Assembly (NCBI RefSeq): GCF_011303555.1
Contig: NZ_CP049868.1
Location: 6,262,001 to 6,326,000, forward strand
Reading direction: 5' to 3'
From: Pedobacter sp. HDW13
GTDB taxonomy: Bacteria > Bacteroidota > Bacteroidia > Sphingobacteriales > Sphingobacteriaceae
DNA: 64,000 nt
The position numbers and the translations under genes are program-made. This document shows, piece after piece, positions 37,130-46,420 of the stretch; the stretch's first letter is position 1, and every line of letters begins with the position of its first letter. Under the pieces are notes generated by a model. It was not told where the DNA came from and ran no database searches. It worked only from the letters and a program-made list of their open reading frames with translations.

Positions 37130-37627
37130 ATGGAACAAAAAGACAAGTTATTTAAGCAGATCTTCGATTCGAATTCCAAAAAAATATTCCATTTATGTTA
37201 TGGTTATACCGGCGATACCGACGCTGCAAATGATCTTTTACAGGAAACTTTCTTAAAGGTCTGGCAAAATCTGGATAAGTTCCGCAACAAATCTCTGATT
37301 TCTACGTGGATTTATCGCATCGCAGTAAATACCTGTTTAACTTACCTGAGATCGGAAAAGAGACAGGCTAAAGACGAATTAACTGATAACATTATAGAAA
37401 ATAAAGTAGAGGAGTTTTCGGAGAAAAACGAGCAGGTAGCCCTACTTTATAAATGTATTTCTAAACTTGAAGAAAATGACCGTTTAATTATCACCATGGT
37501 GCTTGATGAACTTCCATACCACGAAATTGCCGATATCTCGGGAATAAGCGAAGGCAATTTAAGGGTAAAAATTCACCGTATTAAACAAAAATTAACAGAA
37601 TTATATAGCCAGTATGCAAGCGTTTGA
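37130..37627 (+). CDS. ECF-type RNA polymerase sigma factor
   Basis: This 165-residue protein has both ECF regions. Region 2 spans about residues 10-78, with DANDLLQETFLKVWQNLDKFRNKS and STWIYRIAVNTCLTYLRSEKR. Region 4 spans about 105-160, with LEENDRLIITMVLDELPYHEIADISGISEGNLRVKIHRIKQKL. It would direct RNA polymerase to a small set of promoters. The next gene overlaps it by 14 bp and encodes a membrane protein that is likely its regulator. Subgroup and signal cannot be named. Confidence 0.92.
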   Translation: MEQKDKLFKQIFDSNSKKIFHLCYGYTGDTDAANDLLQETFLKVWQNLDKFRNKSLISTWIYRIAVNTCLTYLRSEKRQAKDELTDNIIENKVEEFSEKNEQVALLYKCISKLEENDRLIITMVLDELPYHEIADISGISEGNLRVKIHRIKQKLTELYSQYASV

Positions 37628-38213
37628 TCAAATACAGGAATTGTGGCAAAAGCACGAGGTTGAAGTTAAGGTTTCTGCCGACGAAATGCTGCAACAAGCT
37701 AAGAAAGAGGTGAATGGATTGAAGCTTAAATCGGCTTTGAATATTGGAGGCATGCTGCTGTCTTTTATTGCTATTGCTGCCTTATGGATATTTTTCCATT
37801 TCGAATCGTGGACCACGCACGTAGGCATTAGCATTACTATTATTGCTATTGGTGTTTATACCTTAATTCTTTACCGCGATTACCGTTTAATTGCAAAGAA
37901 TGATTTTACTGCTCATCCTAACGAATTTTTAAACAACTTAAAAACCTATCAATTAAATCGTTACAAACTATACAACTCGCTTTACTGGTTTTATATGGTT
38001 GCACTTTCGCTGGGGCTCATATTTTATTTTGTAGAAATACTGGCGCACTTTAATACTGCTCAAAAAGTAATTGCGGTAGGTTTAACTACCTTATGGATGA
38101 TTTTCTGTTCAACCATATTACGAAAAGCAGTAATGAAACGGGAAAAAGAAAGAATTGCATTGCTGATCGAAAAATTTGAGCGCATCAGCGGACAGATTTC
38201 TACTCCCGAGTAA
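37614..38213 (+). CDS. Membrane protein, possible anti-sigma partner
   Basis: The start ATG (37614) lies inside the end of the sigma gene, a strong sign of coupling. The 199-residue product has a soluble N-terminal helix of about 38 residues (FDQIQELWQKHEVEVKV), two close membrane helices near residues 42-62 and 70-90, a cytoplasmic linker, and two further helices near 120-140 and 150-168, with a Lys-rich C-terminal tail. There is no HxxxCxxC zinc motif of ZAS anti-sigma factors. Its role as anti-sigma factor is inferred only from position and topology. Confidence 0.6.
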   Translation: MQAFDQIQELWQKHEVEVKVSADEMLQQAKKEVNGLKLKSALNIGGMLLSFIAIAALWIFFHFESWTTHVGISITIIAIGVYTLILYRDYRLIAKNDFTAHPNEFLNNLKTYQLNRYKLYNSLYWFYMVALSLGLIFYFVEILAHFNTAQKVIAVGLTTLWMIFCSTILRKAVMKREKERIALLIEKFERISGQISTPE

Positions 38214-38320
38214 TTTTAGGCACGGTTTTTTCGTTGTAAAATTCAACACACAAAATTGTTCTGGTTTGGTTAGCAGGAAAGCAACAAGACCAATACACTG
38301 TTGATACTAAATTTACAACA

Positions 38321-38887
38321 TTGAAAAAACTTATTTTACCGATATTATTCTTCCTGGCGCTGCCCTTTTCTTTTGCTTTTAAGCAAGATTTTACCCAACC
38401 GGTGCAATTGGATTGGGAAACCTATTTTAAAGGGAAGGCCGATGAGCGCTCGCCTTTTTTTGCTTTAACAGCCATGACCTGGGAATACAGTTACAGCAGC
38501 ACAGTGTACCGCAACCGTGTTGTAATTAAGCTTAAAAACGAAGTTAGAGTTGATAAAACGCGTTCGTGGGTAAAGTGGGATAAAATCAAAGATCCGGAAA
38601 TCAGGGCCAGTTTATTACACCACGAACAAGGCCATGTTAATATTCAGTACATTCTGCTTTCTGAAGCCGAAAGAGTGCTCAAGAACCGCAATTATTCGGT
38701 TAGCAACTATAAAGCACAAATATCAGAGCTGGCCAACCAAATTAGCGAGTATTTCGATACCATGCAACGCAATTACGACGAAGAAACTGAACATGGCAGC
38801 AACCATAAAATGCAGGCTCGCTGGGACGATATTATCCAGGATAAAATGGAGGAATCGAGAACTGCTACGCTGGCCTTACAAAAATAA
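38321..38887 (+). CDS. DUF922 putative secreted metalloprotease
   Basis: With a TTG start at 38321 the protein has 188 residues and a signal peptide (LILPILFFLALPFSFA). It matches DUF922: a tryptophan-rich first part (LDWETYFKGKADERSPFFALTAMTW) and the zinc-binding helix SLLHHEQGHVNIQY with the HEQGH motif near residue 105. Members are predicted secreted zinc proteases; substrates are unknown. The end overlaps the convergent dgkA-like gene by 12 bp. Confidence 0.8.
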   Translation: MKKLILPILFFLALPFSFAFKQDFTQPVQLDWETYFKGKADERSPFFALTAMTWEYSYSSTVYRNRVVIKLKNEVRVDKTRSWVKWDKIKDPEIRASLLHHEQGHVNIQYILLSEAERVLKNRNYSVSNYKAQISELANQISEYFDTMQRNYDEETEHGSNHKMQARWDDIIQDKMEESRTATLALQK

Positions 38888-39247
38888 TTTAGGGATAAAT
38901 ATAATTGAGCCAACTGCTACTGCTAAAAATGCGGCGACCAAAACCGCAGCAGCTGCCAAATCTTTTACTACCTTAATTTTAGGATGAATAGATGGTGAAA
39001 CCACATCGGCCAGTTTTTCGATCGCCGAATTTAAAATCTCGGCTACAATAACCGCTGAGATAACGCCTAAAATGGAAATCCACTCTAATGGCGAAAGCTT
39101 GAGGTAAAAAGAAAGACCAATGGCAATAATTGCTGCAAAAAGATGAACCCTCCCATTATGATCGTGGATAAAAAACAGTTTTAAGCCATGAAAGGCATAT
39201 TTAAAGCTTTTAATTCGATTGATAATTGAGAATTTCTGATTGTCCAT
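38876..39247 (-). CDS. Diacylglycerol kinase / undecaprenol kinase family
   Basis: This 123-residue protein has three membrane helices and the DgkA-family signature EILNSAIEKLADVVSP (near residue 70) and VKDLAAAAVLVAA (near residue 95), with the N-terminal amphipathic start SFKYAFHGLKLFF. Small bacterial homologues phosphorylate undecaprenol or diacylglycerol, recycling lipid carrier for cell wall synthesis. Which substrate is used cannot be decided. Its 3' end overlaps the DUF922 gene by 12 bp in the opposite direction. Confidence 0.88.
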   Translation of the reverse strand: MDNQKFSIINRIKSFKYAFHGLKLFFIHDHNGRVHLFAAIIAIGLSFYLKLSPLEWISILGVISAVIVAEILNSAIEKLADVVSPSIHPKIKVVKDLAAAAVLVAAFLAVAVGSIIFIPKLFL

Positions 39248-39578
39248 TGTTTTAAATTTATGCTAATCGCAATAAAGATAGTCGTCATCTCAATCCGATA
39301 GCTATCGGATGAAGCGCAGCGGAATGCCTGCCCGTACAAGTGGGGAGAGATCTAAATCAAAAAGACTCTCTTCGAGATAGATTTCTCGACTTCGTTTCAC
39401 TTCGCTCGAAATGACGGCTACTGGGATGGGTTTGCTTCGTACCTCGCAATGACGAAGCCTCTCCTTCTACCCGGCCTAAATCGTCATTCCCGCGAAAGCG
39501 GGAATCTTAATGTGCTAACACACTAAATTATTACGATTCCCTGTCAAGCTGGTAATGACGAATATCTATAATAAATCT
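39248..39578. repeat. Intergenic cluster of dispersed repeats
   Basis: Holds the palindrome ATCCGATAGCTATCGGAT at 39293-39310, a stretch TCTCGACTTCGTTTCACTTC with CTCGAAATGACG (39385-39415), and a perfect hairpin ATTCCCGC-GAAA-GCGGGAAT at 39486-39505 with a GNRA-type loop. The hairpin core resembles repeat families found in other bacteria (for example dRS3 of Neisseria, ATTCCCnnnnnnnnGGGAAT). No gene here. Confidence 0.65.
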
Positions 39579-40205
39579 CTACTTCTTGGCCTTGGTATTT
39601 TCTTCTTCCGGATTTACTTCACTGGTCGAAAAACTATTTCCACTTAACTTATACTGGTAGGTTTTAGTAACTGTTTTACTGCTATCGCCTGCATCTTTTG
39701 CCGGAAATGTGCGAAAAAGATCGCCATTTTTGATAAAAAACTTATCGTTGCCGGTATAACCTTTCTTTTGGTTTGCACTCAAAGAAGGGAAACTGATTTT
39801 GTTAAAATCGCCACCTGCGTACTCAAAAACATTCAGGTCGGAAACATTCTTTTTGCTCAACAATTGAATGTATAACTCTGGGTTTCCGTCGTTATCGAGA
39901 TCCATATTCCAGGCGTCGGTAATTATACCTTTACGATCTACTGCCGCTGAACGGTAATTATTGCGAATAGAATCGGACATTAAAATCTGGTAACCACCAA
40001 TAGAATCGACTCCCTTACCCCAGCTTACAATTTCGAAGTTTAATCCGGGTTTTACTTCAATATCTTTATAAAAAGGAAAAGGATTTTTAGTTGCTTTAGC
40101 TGGGGCTGCGACAACTTCTTTTTGTTTCTCTTCGGTGCATGCGAAACAAAACAGCATCCCTGTTATGCACAAGAGATGCTGTAATGTATATTTCTGTAGT
40201 TTCAT
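39579..40205 (-). CDS. Predicted lipoprotein, VCBS-like calcium loop
   Basis: The ATG at 40205 (MKLQKYTLQHLLC) gives a clear lipoprotein signal ending in FCFAC; an upstream ATG at 40235 is possible but adds a run of polar residues before the signal. The product is 208 residues. Near the middle, MDLDNDGNPELYIQLL has the Asp pattern of a VCBS/FG-GAP calcium-binding repeat unit, single here. The C-terminal tail is acidic and basic (EEENTKAKK). Function unknown. It lies 35 bp behind the GH20 gene on the same strand, so the two may share a transcript. Confidence 0.55.
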   Translation of the reverse strand: MKLQKYTLQHLLCITGMLFCFACTEEKQKEVVAAPAKATKNPFPFYKDIEVKPGLNFEIVSWGKGVDSIGGYQILMSDSIRNNYRSAAVDRKGIITDAWNMDLDNDGNPELYIQLLSKKNVSDLNVFEYAGGDFNKISFPSLSANQKKGYTGNDKFFIKNGDLFRTFPAKDAGDSSKTVTKTYQYKLSGNSFSTSEVNPEEENTKAKK

Positions 40206-40269
40206 TTTAATTCGGGACATTTTTGGTTGTCCCAAATTAAGGATTTTAGCCTATCAAAGCAATTATTTT

Positions 40270-42180
40270 TTATTTCTTAGCATCGGCTTTAACATCAGGT
40301 GCACCATTATTTAAAACCGTTTCAGTAGTTACACTTCTTCTACCGCTTGGCGCAACAACAATGGTTTTCAAAACTCTTTTCTCACCTTGTGGAACAGTAA
40401 TTTTAACCGGTCCGGTGTATAAAAAAGCATTTTCTGAAGGGCGGGATAAATCAATCGAATAATAGATTTTACCTCCCTTAACCGGTACTTTTAAATCGAT
40501 GGTAAATTCGCTACCGGTTAAAGTTTTATCGCTTTGACCAATTGGCGTTGGCACCCAATAGTTAACGTTCATTTTATCTAAACGAGCCAAATGTGCAGGT
40601 AAACGTTCTTCGCTAAAGTTTTTCAGATCTTTACGTTCAACCGGCGACCAGGCAATTTCTGATAAAGCCAATATGCGTGGGAAAGCATGATTTTCAGCTT
40701 TTTCAGGGGTTTTAATATATTCAGTCCACATATTTGCCTGTACACCTTTAATATACTTTCTCTGATCGGCTGTTAATACTTTCGGAACCGGATCGTACTC
40801 ATATATTTTCTGATAAGGGGCAAAACCACCAATGGTAACGGGCTCATCAGGAGAATTAGATTGTTTGTGATCGATATACAAGCCCATCGAACCTGGCGTC
40901 ATAATTACATCGTGATTTTGTTGTGCTGCAGCAATACCACCATCTTCGCCTCTCCAGCTCATTACAGTAGCATTTGGCGCTAAACCGCCTTCTAAAATCT
41001 CATCCCAACCAATAATAGAACGACCTTTGCCATTTACATGTTTTTCTATGGTCTGGATAAAATAACTTTGCAACTCGTGCTCGTCTTTTAAGCCTTTTTC
41101 TTTCATTAAAGCCTGGCAAAAAGGTGATTCTTTCCAATATGTTTTTGGTGCTTCATCGCCACCAATATGGATGTATTTTGAAGGAAAAATGGCAATCACC
41201 TCATCCAATATATTGTTCAGGAAAGTAAAGGTGTTTTCTGAGGGAACAAAAATATCATCAAAAACACCCCAGGTTTGTTGTACTTGTTTACCTTTTTGGC
41301 TACCTGCCCATGGAGTTTTATCACTGATAAAAGTATCACGATCTGGGAAACAGCTTAACTCTGGATAAGAAGCAATTGCAGCTGAAGCATGACCAGGCAA
41401 TTCAATTTCAGGAATTACAGTGATGTATTTAGCAGCGGCATATTTAACAATCTGCTTAGCCTCTTCCTGAGTATAAAAACCTTTAACTGGTGTAAGGTAA
41501 TTTCCGTTACCCGGATAATGTCCGATTACACTACCGTTACGTGATGAACCAATCTCTGTTAATTTTGGATATTTTTTAATTTCCAGTCTCCAGCCCTGAT
41601 CATCGGTTAAATGCCAGTGAAAGGTATTGATTTTGTAAAAAGCCAGCTGATCGATATACTTTTTAACAAAAGAAACCGGAAAAAAATGACGGCTCACATC
41701 CAACATTGCTCCACGATAAGAAAAACGCGGATAATCTTTAACCGATACTATTGGTAAAGCGATTTTATCACCGTTTTTTTCAGGCATCATCTGCATCAGC
41801 GATTCAACGGCATAAAATAAACCGGCGCCCTTACCCACCAATGTAACTTGTTTAGCTGAAATATTAATATTATAACCTTCGTTAGGCAACTTATCGGCAC
41901 CTGCCGAAGTTAATACAATAGCTTTTTGACCAGCAGTAGCTGTTTTTACCTCTCTTAAAGCAAAGCCTCCCCTGCCTACAATAAATGCGTTTAAAAGATC
42001 GCCCATCTTTGCTCCATCTGCATCAGTATGCACCAGTACAGTTGTTTTGTCTAATAGAAAGGTTCCGGCATTTTTGGTAATGGATACCGGAGCAGGAATA
42101 ATGCCCAAATTGGAATCGCTCTGAGCAAACGCACTTGTGCCCATTAAGACTCCAATAAAAACCGATAATGTTTTGTTCAT
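40270..42180 (-). CDS. Family 20 beta-N-acetylhexosaminidase
   Basis: This 636-residue secreted enzyme (signal NKTLSVFIGVLMGTSAFA) removes terminal N-acetylhexosamine from chitin-type or glycan ends by substrate-assisted catalysis. The N-terminal GH20b domain (about residues 25-150) is followed by the TIM barrel (SYRGAMLDVSRHFFPV, FHWHLTDDQGWRLEIK, IPEIELPGHASAAIASYP) with the catalytic Asp-Glu pair in YIHIGGDEAPKTYW (near residue 340). The C-terminal part (about 555-630) is a chitobiase-like beta-domain. Length is normal for Bacteroidota. It precedes the trxB region with a 230-bp gap and its own promoter. Confidence 0.93.
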   Translation of the reverse strand: MNKTLSVFIGVLMGTSAFAQSDSNLGIIPAPVSITKNAGTFLLDKTTVLVHTDADGAKMGDLLNAFIVGRGGFALREVKTATAGQKAIVLTSAGADKLPNEGYNINISAKQVTLVGKGAGLFYAVESLMQMMPEKNGDKIALPIVSVKDYPRFSYRGAMLDVSRHFFPVSFVKKYIDQLAFYKINTFHWHLTDDQGWRLEIKKYPKLTEIGSSRNGSVIGHYPGNGNYLTPVKGFYTQEEAKQIVKYAAAKYITVIPEIELPGHASAAIASYPELSCFPDRDTFISDKTPWAGSQKGKQVQQTWGVFDDIFVPSENTFTFLNNILDEVIAIFPSKYIHIGGDEAPKTYWKESPFCQALMKEKGLKDEHELQSYFIQTIEKHVNGKGRSIIGWDEILEGGLAPNATVMSWRGEDGGIAAAQQNHDVIMTPGSMGLYIDHKQSNSPDEPVTIGGFAPYQKIYEYDPVPKVLTADQRKYIKGVQANMWTEYIKTPEKAENHAFPRILALSEIAWSPVERKDLKNFSEERLPAHLARLDKMNVNYWVPTPIGQSDKTLTGSEFTIDLKVPVKGGKIYYSIDLSRPSENAFLYTGPVKITVPQGEKRVLKTIVVAPSGRRSVTTETVLNNGAPDVKADAKK

Positions 42181-42358
42181 TTGTGTTTTAGTTTAAGGTT
42201 AAATTTTTGTTTTAGCACACCAAGATAAAGATTGTAGCAAGATTCTTAATCCCACATTCTTGTTACAATAGAAATCAAACGTTTGATTTTACTGTACTGA
42301 CCGAATAAATTTTAAGTGGTAAAAATCCAATACACCTGCTTTATAAAAGATTAAGGCA

Positions 42359-42392
42359 TAAAAAAAGAGAAACCACTATTGATTTCTCTTTT
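42359..42392 (-). terminator. Intrinsic terminator of trxB
   Basis: AAAGAGAAA (42364-42372) and TTTCTCTTT (42383-42391) form a stem around a 10-nt loop. On the minus strand it ends in a T-run, 20 bp behind the trxB stop. Confidence 0.7.
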
Positions 42393-42411
42393 AAAATACG
42401 TTTAAGAATGC

Positions 42412-43368
42412 TTATGCTTCTACCGGATGCTCTTTTGCAGCCAGGTACCTTTCGGCATCGAGTGCAGCCATACAACCAGAACCCGCAGCGGTTACTGCTT
42501 GTCTATAATACATATCCTGTACATCGCCACAAGCAAATACACCTTCTATATTGGTTAAAGTAGAACCTGGTTTGGTAGTTAAATAACCAGTCTCATCCAT
42601 ATCCAACTGACCTTTAAAAATATCGGTATTAGGTTTATGACCAATAGCTACGAAGAAACCTTCAACAGCGATATCAGATTCTATACCTGTTTTATTGTTG
42701 ATCACTTTTACTGCTGTTACATTTTTACCGTTACCTAAAATTTCCTGCGTTTCGGTATTGTAATGTACCACAATATTCGGTGTAGCCAACACACGGCTAA
42801 CCATAGCTTTAGAAGCCCTGAATTCATCACGGCGAACCAATAAATGTACTGTTTTACAAAGTTTGGCTAAATAAGTAGCTTCCTCGGCAGCAGTATCACC
42901 AGCACCTACAATGGCTACATCCTGACCTTTGAAGAAGAAACCATCACATACGGCACAGGCAGAAACACCAAAGCCATTGTATTGTTGTTCGCTTGGTAAA
43001 CCCAACCACTTTGCTGTGGCACCGGTTGCAATAATTACGGTATCGGCAGTAATGGTTTTAATTTCATCAACCACTACTTTATGTGGTGTTGAAGAAAAAT
43101 CAACTGAGCTTACATAACCAAAACGGATATCTGTTCCAAAACGTTCGGCTTGTTTGCGGAAATCTTCCATCATTTCCGGCCCCATAATTCCTTGTGGGTA
43201 GCCCGGGAAGTTTTCTACATCAGTAGTTTGGGTAAGTTGTCCACCGGCTTGCATACCAGTGTACATAATTGGTTTTAAATCTGCTCTGGCGGCATAAATT
43301 GCAGCGGTATAACCAGCGGGACCAGAACCTATAATTAAACACTGAACGTGTTCGTTTTCTTGTGACAT
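42412..43368 (-). CDS. trxB: Thioredoxin-disulfide reductase
   Basis: This 318-residue FAD enzyme reduces thioredoxin with NADPH. The FAD-binding motif GSGPAGYTAAIYAARA is at residues 13-28, the redox-active site SACAVCDGFFF near residue 138, and the NADPH-binding GAGDTAAEEATYLAKL follows. The C-terminal FAD motif is FACGDVQDMYYRQAVTAAGSG. All features are standard. A Bacteroidota promoter lies at 43403-43433, and a terminator at 42359-42392 makes the gene a single transcription unit. Confidence 0.97.
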   Translation of the reverse strand: MSQENEHVQCLIIGSGPAGYTAAIYAARADLKPIMYTGMQAGGQLTQTTDVENFPGYPQGIMGPEMMEDFRKQAERFGTDIRFGYVSSVDFSSTPHKVVVDEIKTITADTVIIATGATAKWLGLPSEQQYNGFGVSACAVCDGFFFKGQDVAIVGAGDTAAEEATYLAKLCKTVHLLVRRDEFRASKAMVSRVLATPNIVVHYNTETQEILGNGKNVTAVKVINNKTGIESDIAVEGFFVAIGHKPNTDIFKGQLDMDETGYLTTKPGSTLTNIEGVFACGDVQDMYYRQAVTAAGSGCMAALDAERYLAAKEHPVEA

Positions 43369-43402
43369 TATATGATGTATTTGAAATTCATTAATTGTAG
43401 CG

Positions 43403-43433
43403 CAAATCTAGTGCTTTAAATAATTGTTAACAA
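43403..43433 (-). promoter_or_regulatory. Bacteroidota-type promoter of trxB
   Basis: On the minus strand TTG (43433-43431) is followed 20 bp later by TAGATTTG (43410-43403), a perfect TAnnTTTG box. The start codon is about 35 bp downstream. Confidence 0.8.
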
Positions 43434-43536
43434 GCGCACATTGTCAACATAGTTTACTTATTAACAGTGAAACGCCGAGCGGAAAGCGCTTAGCGTTTGG
43501 CAAAAGGCCGTTAAATTCAGTTGATAGATAAAAACG

Positions 43537-45165
43537 CTAAGTCTGTATCACTCCCACATTAAACTTTTTGGTTATTGGCGATTGATTCGCAGCTTCAATC
43601 CCTCTCGAAATTACTTTCCTGGTTTCGAGCGGATCGATAATCCCATCTACCCAAAGCCTCGAGGCGGCATAATATGGTGTAGTTTGGCTATCGTATTTAT
43701 CGGTAATTTCTTTTAACAATTCGGCTTCTTTTTCGGGTGTAATAACCTCACCTTTGGCCTTCAAAGATGCTTCCTGAATCTGCAACAGCGTTTTAGCCGC
43801 CTGAGAGCCGCCCATAACGGCAATTTTTGCAGTAGGCCAGGCATAAATTAACCTCGGATCGTAAGCTTTACCGCACATGGCGTAGTTACCCGCGCCGTAA
43901 GAGTTACCTAAAACAATGGTAAATTTTGGCACAACAGAATTGGCTACAGCATTAACCATTTTGGCACCATCTTTTATAATACCACCATGCTCTGAACGAC
44001 TTCCAACCATAAAACCGGTAACATCTTGCAGAAAAACCAAAGGGATTTTTTTCTGGTTACAATTCATGATAAAGCGGCTTGCCTTATCGGCGCTATCAGA
44101 ATAAATTACCCCGCCGAACTGCATCTCTCCTTTTTTAGATTTTACTACTTTACGCTGATTGGCAACAATGCCAACAGCCCAACCATCGATGCGGCCTAAA
44201 CCACACACAATGCTTTGTCCGTAGCCTTTTTTATATTCTTCAAATTCAGAACCATCAACCAGACGGTTAATGATATCCATTATTTCGTAAGGTTTATCTC
44301 TGTTCTCAGGCAGGATACCGTAAAGTTCCTCTTCTTTTTCTTTCGGTTTAACGGGTGCAATGCGATCGAAACCTGCATTTTCAGGTGCCCCTAACATGCT
44401 CATGATGTTGCGGATAGAATCTAAACAGGCCTCATCATTAGGATGCTTATAATCGGTAACGCCCGAAATTTCGCAATGTGTAGTCGCTCCGCCCAGTGTT
44501 TCATTATCTACATCTTCGCCGATGGCCGATTTAACCAGATAGGAACCTGCCAGAAATACTGAACCTGTTTTATCTACTATCATGGCTTCATCGCTCATAA
44601 TCGGCAAGTAAGCTCCGCCAGCAACACAAGCGCCCATAATGGCCGAAATCTGTACAATTCCCTCTCCCGACATGATCGCATTATTGCGGAACATCCTGCC
44701 GAAGTGTTCTTTATCGGGAAAAATCTCATCCTGCATGGGCAGATAAACGCCTGCACTATCTACCAGGTAAATTACAGGTAAACGGTTTTCCATAGCAATT
44801 TCCTGAGCACGTAGGTTCTTCTTGGCCGTCATCGGGAACCAGGCCCCTGCCTTTACGGTAGCATCGTTAGCCACAATCATACATTGCCGGCCACTTACAT
44901 AGCCTATACCACAAACTACCCCCGCTGCCGGACAACCGCCTTGTTCTTTATACATTCCATCGGCAGTAAAGGCACCGACTTCTAAAAAATCAGAGCCTTT
45001 ATCTATCAAATAGGCAATGCGCTCGCGGGCCAGTAACTTGCCCTTTTCTTTCTGTTTAGCCGCATTTTTTTCGCCACCGCCCAGGTATATTTTTTTGAGT
45101 CTGGTTTTCAGTTCGTACACCAACTGTTTATTTACATCCTCATTTTTATTGAATTCGATATTCAT
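43537..45165 (-). CDS. Acyl-CoA carboxylase beta subunit (carboxyltransferase)
   Basis: The 542-residue protein is a biotin-dependent carboxyltransferase of the propionyl/methylcrotonyl-CoA type. It shows ARERIAYLIDKGSDFLEVGAF near the start, the acyl-CoA binding segment GGAYLPIMSDEAMIVDKTG, and the carboxybiotin-binding segment IVLGNSYGAGNYAMCGKAYDP in the C-terminal domain. The HCEISGVTDY sequence and overall spacing resemble methylcrotonyl-CoA carboxylase beta, which acts in leucine breakdown. No biotin carboxylase gene lies in the window. The exact acyl-CoA cannot be fixed. Confidence 0.88.
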   Translation of the reverse strand: MNIEFNKNEDVNKQLVYELKTRLKKIYLGGGEKNAAKQKEKGKLLARERIAYLIDKGSDFLEVGAFTADGMYKEQGGCPAAGVVCGIGYVSGRQCMIVANDATVKAGAWFPMTAKKNLRAQEIAMENRLPVIYLVDSAGVYLPMQDEIFPDKEHFGRMFRNNAIMSGEGIVQISAIMGACVAGGAYLPIMSDEAMIVDKTGSVFLAGSYLVKSAIGEDVDNETLGGATTHCEISGVTDYKHPNDEACLDSIRNIMSMLGAPENAGFDRIAPVKPKEKEEELYGILPENRDKPYEIMDIINRLVDGSEFEEYKKGYGQSIVCGLGRIDGWAVGIVANQRKVVKSKKGEMQFGGVIYSDSADKASRFIMNCNQKKIPLVFLQDVTGFMVGSRSEHGGIIKDGAKMVNAVANSVVPKFTIVLGNSYGAGNYAMCGKAYDPRLIYAWPTAKIAVMGGSQAAKTLLQIQEASLKAKGEVITPEKEAELLKEITDKYDSQTTPYYAASRLWVDGIIDPLETRKVISRGIEAANQSPITKKFNVGVIQT

Positions 45166-45237
45166 GGAGGCAATTTAAATTTAATTTTATAAAAACAGTA
45201 TTGACCAAAACGGTTTCTGGTACAAAGCGTTTTTTTT

Positions 45238-45327
45238 ACCACAGAGCAAACAAGAGAAATCACGGCGAACACAGAGTCTAAATGCGTAATTTAGGATTGG
45301 ATTATCGTTTATGACTTCCTCTGTGGT
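45238..45327. repeat. Inverted dispersed repeat ACCACAGAG/CTCTGTGGT
   Basis: ACCACAGAG at 45238-45246 is matched by CTCTGTGGT at 45319-45327. Between them are GGCGAACACAGAG and other common Bacteroidota repeat pieces. The region separates the carboxylase and DUF2721 genes. Confidence 0.55.
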
Positions 45328-45369
45328 TAATTATCCATTTAAAATGATATTTTTGGTTAAACCAAACAA

Positions 45370-45813
45370 ATGGAACTAACCATCAATATCCCTGCATTAC
45401 TTTTTCCGGCCATTAGTTTAATTATGCTGGCTTATACCAATCGGTTTCTGGCCCTTGCCAGCCTAGTAAGAAGTTTAAAATCTAAATATGAGGATGGTGA
45501 TAAAAACGTAGCGCTGCACAAACAGATCGAAAACCTGCGTTACAGGCTAAGATTAATCAAAAACATGCAGGCTTTTGGTGTGCTCAGTTTTGCCTCCTGT
45601 TTGTTTTGTATGTTTTTTATTTATTTAACCTGGAATACTGCAGCTGAAATACTCTTTGCGCTAAGCCTTATCTTTTTTATGATTTCGTTAATCATTTCAC
45701 TGATCGAAATCCAGATCAGCACCAAGGCTCTTGAGCTTGAACTGAGCAGCTTAGAGGCGCTGGATGATCCATCACTTGTTAGCAGATTAAAGAAGAAGTT
45801 TGATAAAGATTAA
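45370..45813 (+). CDS. DUF2721 membrane protein
   Basis: This 147-residue protein has an N-terminal helix (IPALLFPAISLIMLAYTNRFLALASLVRSL), a cytoplasmic charged segment (about residues 37-62), and two close helices at about 72-92 and 94-116, then an acidic tail. It fits DUF2721, small membrane proteins without known function. Its stop overlaps the convergent lipoprotein gene's stop by 4 bp. Confidence 0.8.
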   Translation: MELTINIPALLFPAISLIMLAYTNRFLALASLVRSLKSKYEDGDKNVALHKQIENLRYRLRLIKNMQAFGVLSFASCLFCMFFIYLTWNTAAEILFALSLIFFMISLIISLIEIQISTKALELELSSLEALDDPSLVSRLKKKFDKD

Positions 45814-46358
45814 TTTTGGTAAACCACACCATTAATGATTACCTTTTTCCAGTTGCCCGGATAACCTTTACCTTTGATGTATTTTATTGAATGAGGGTGC
45901 CCTTTTAAATTGGGATGATAAACAGCATCGAACGAAAAAGTCATCTCTGTATCGCTTTTTTGGATAACTGTAACTTGATTATCATTGTAGTCCTTATCCC
46001 CTGTGGTGAAAAATTTATCGCCCACATTGGCTTTAAAATCAGCTCTCACAAAGATTTTCAATGGAGCATCAGGATAGCTCTCAACCAGCCGGTTCTGCTC
46101 ATCAATCCTCAGGTAATAAACTGAGAAAGCATCGCCACCGATCAAAGAAAAAAACTTGTAGAAAAGTTTGTTGTTTATCCTAACCGAGTCTTTAATTTCG
46201 GTGTAATTTTCACCATTTAAATACCACAGGTTACCAATTTGCATTGGCAAAAATGAATCGTTTGTAGCTGGCTCTACTTTATTTTTTTTACAAGCGCCAA
46301 ATAAAATTAAAGCGAACAGCAACACAATAAGGCTTGCGTTTTGGTAAGTTTTTTTCAT
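45810..46358 (-). CDS. Predicted lipoprotein of unknown function
   Basis: This 182-residue protein has a strong lipoprotein signal (ASLIVLLFALILFGACKK, Cys near residue 23), then a low-complexity stretch and the segment FLPMQIGNLWYLNGENYTE, seen in many Bacteroidota envelope proteins with an N-terminal 'P-x-x-x-GN-x-W' strand. The rest is beta-rich. Substrate or partner unknown. It is the last gene of a short minus-strand block with the MaoC gene 62 bp upstream. Confidence 0.55.
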   Translation of the reverse strand: MKKTYQNASLIVLLFALILFGACKKNKVEPATNDSFLPMQIGNLWYLNGENYTEIKDSVRINNKLFYKFFSLIGGDAFSVYYLRIDEQNRLVESYPDAPLKIFVRADFKANVGDKFFTTGDKDYNDNQVTVIQKSDTEMTFSFDAVYHPNLKGHPHSIKYIKGKGYPGNWKKVIINGVVYQN

Positions 46359-46420
46359 GAGAAGAGTTTATTTCTTACTAAAACGCAAGCCTGGATTAAA
46401 ACGCTACAATAGCTAAGCGA

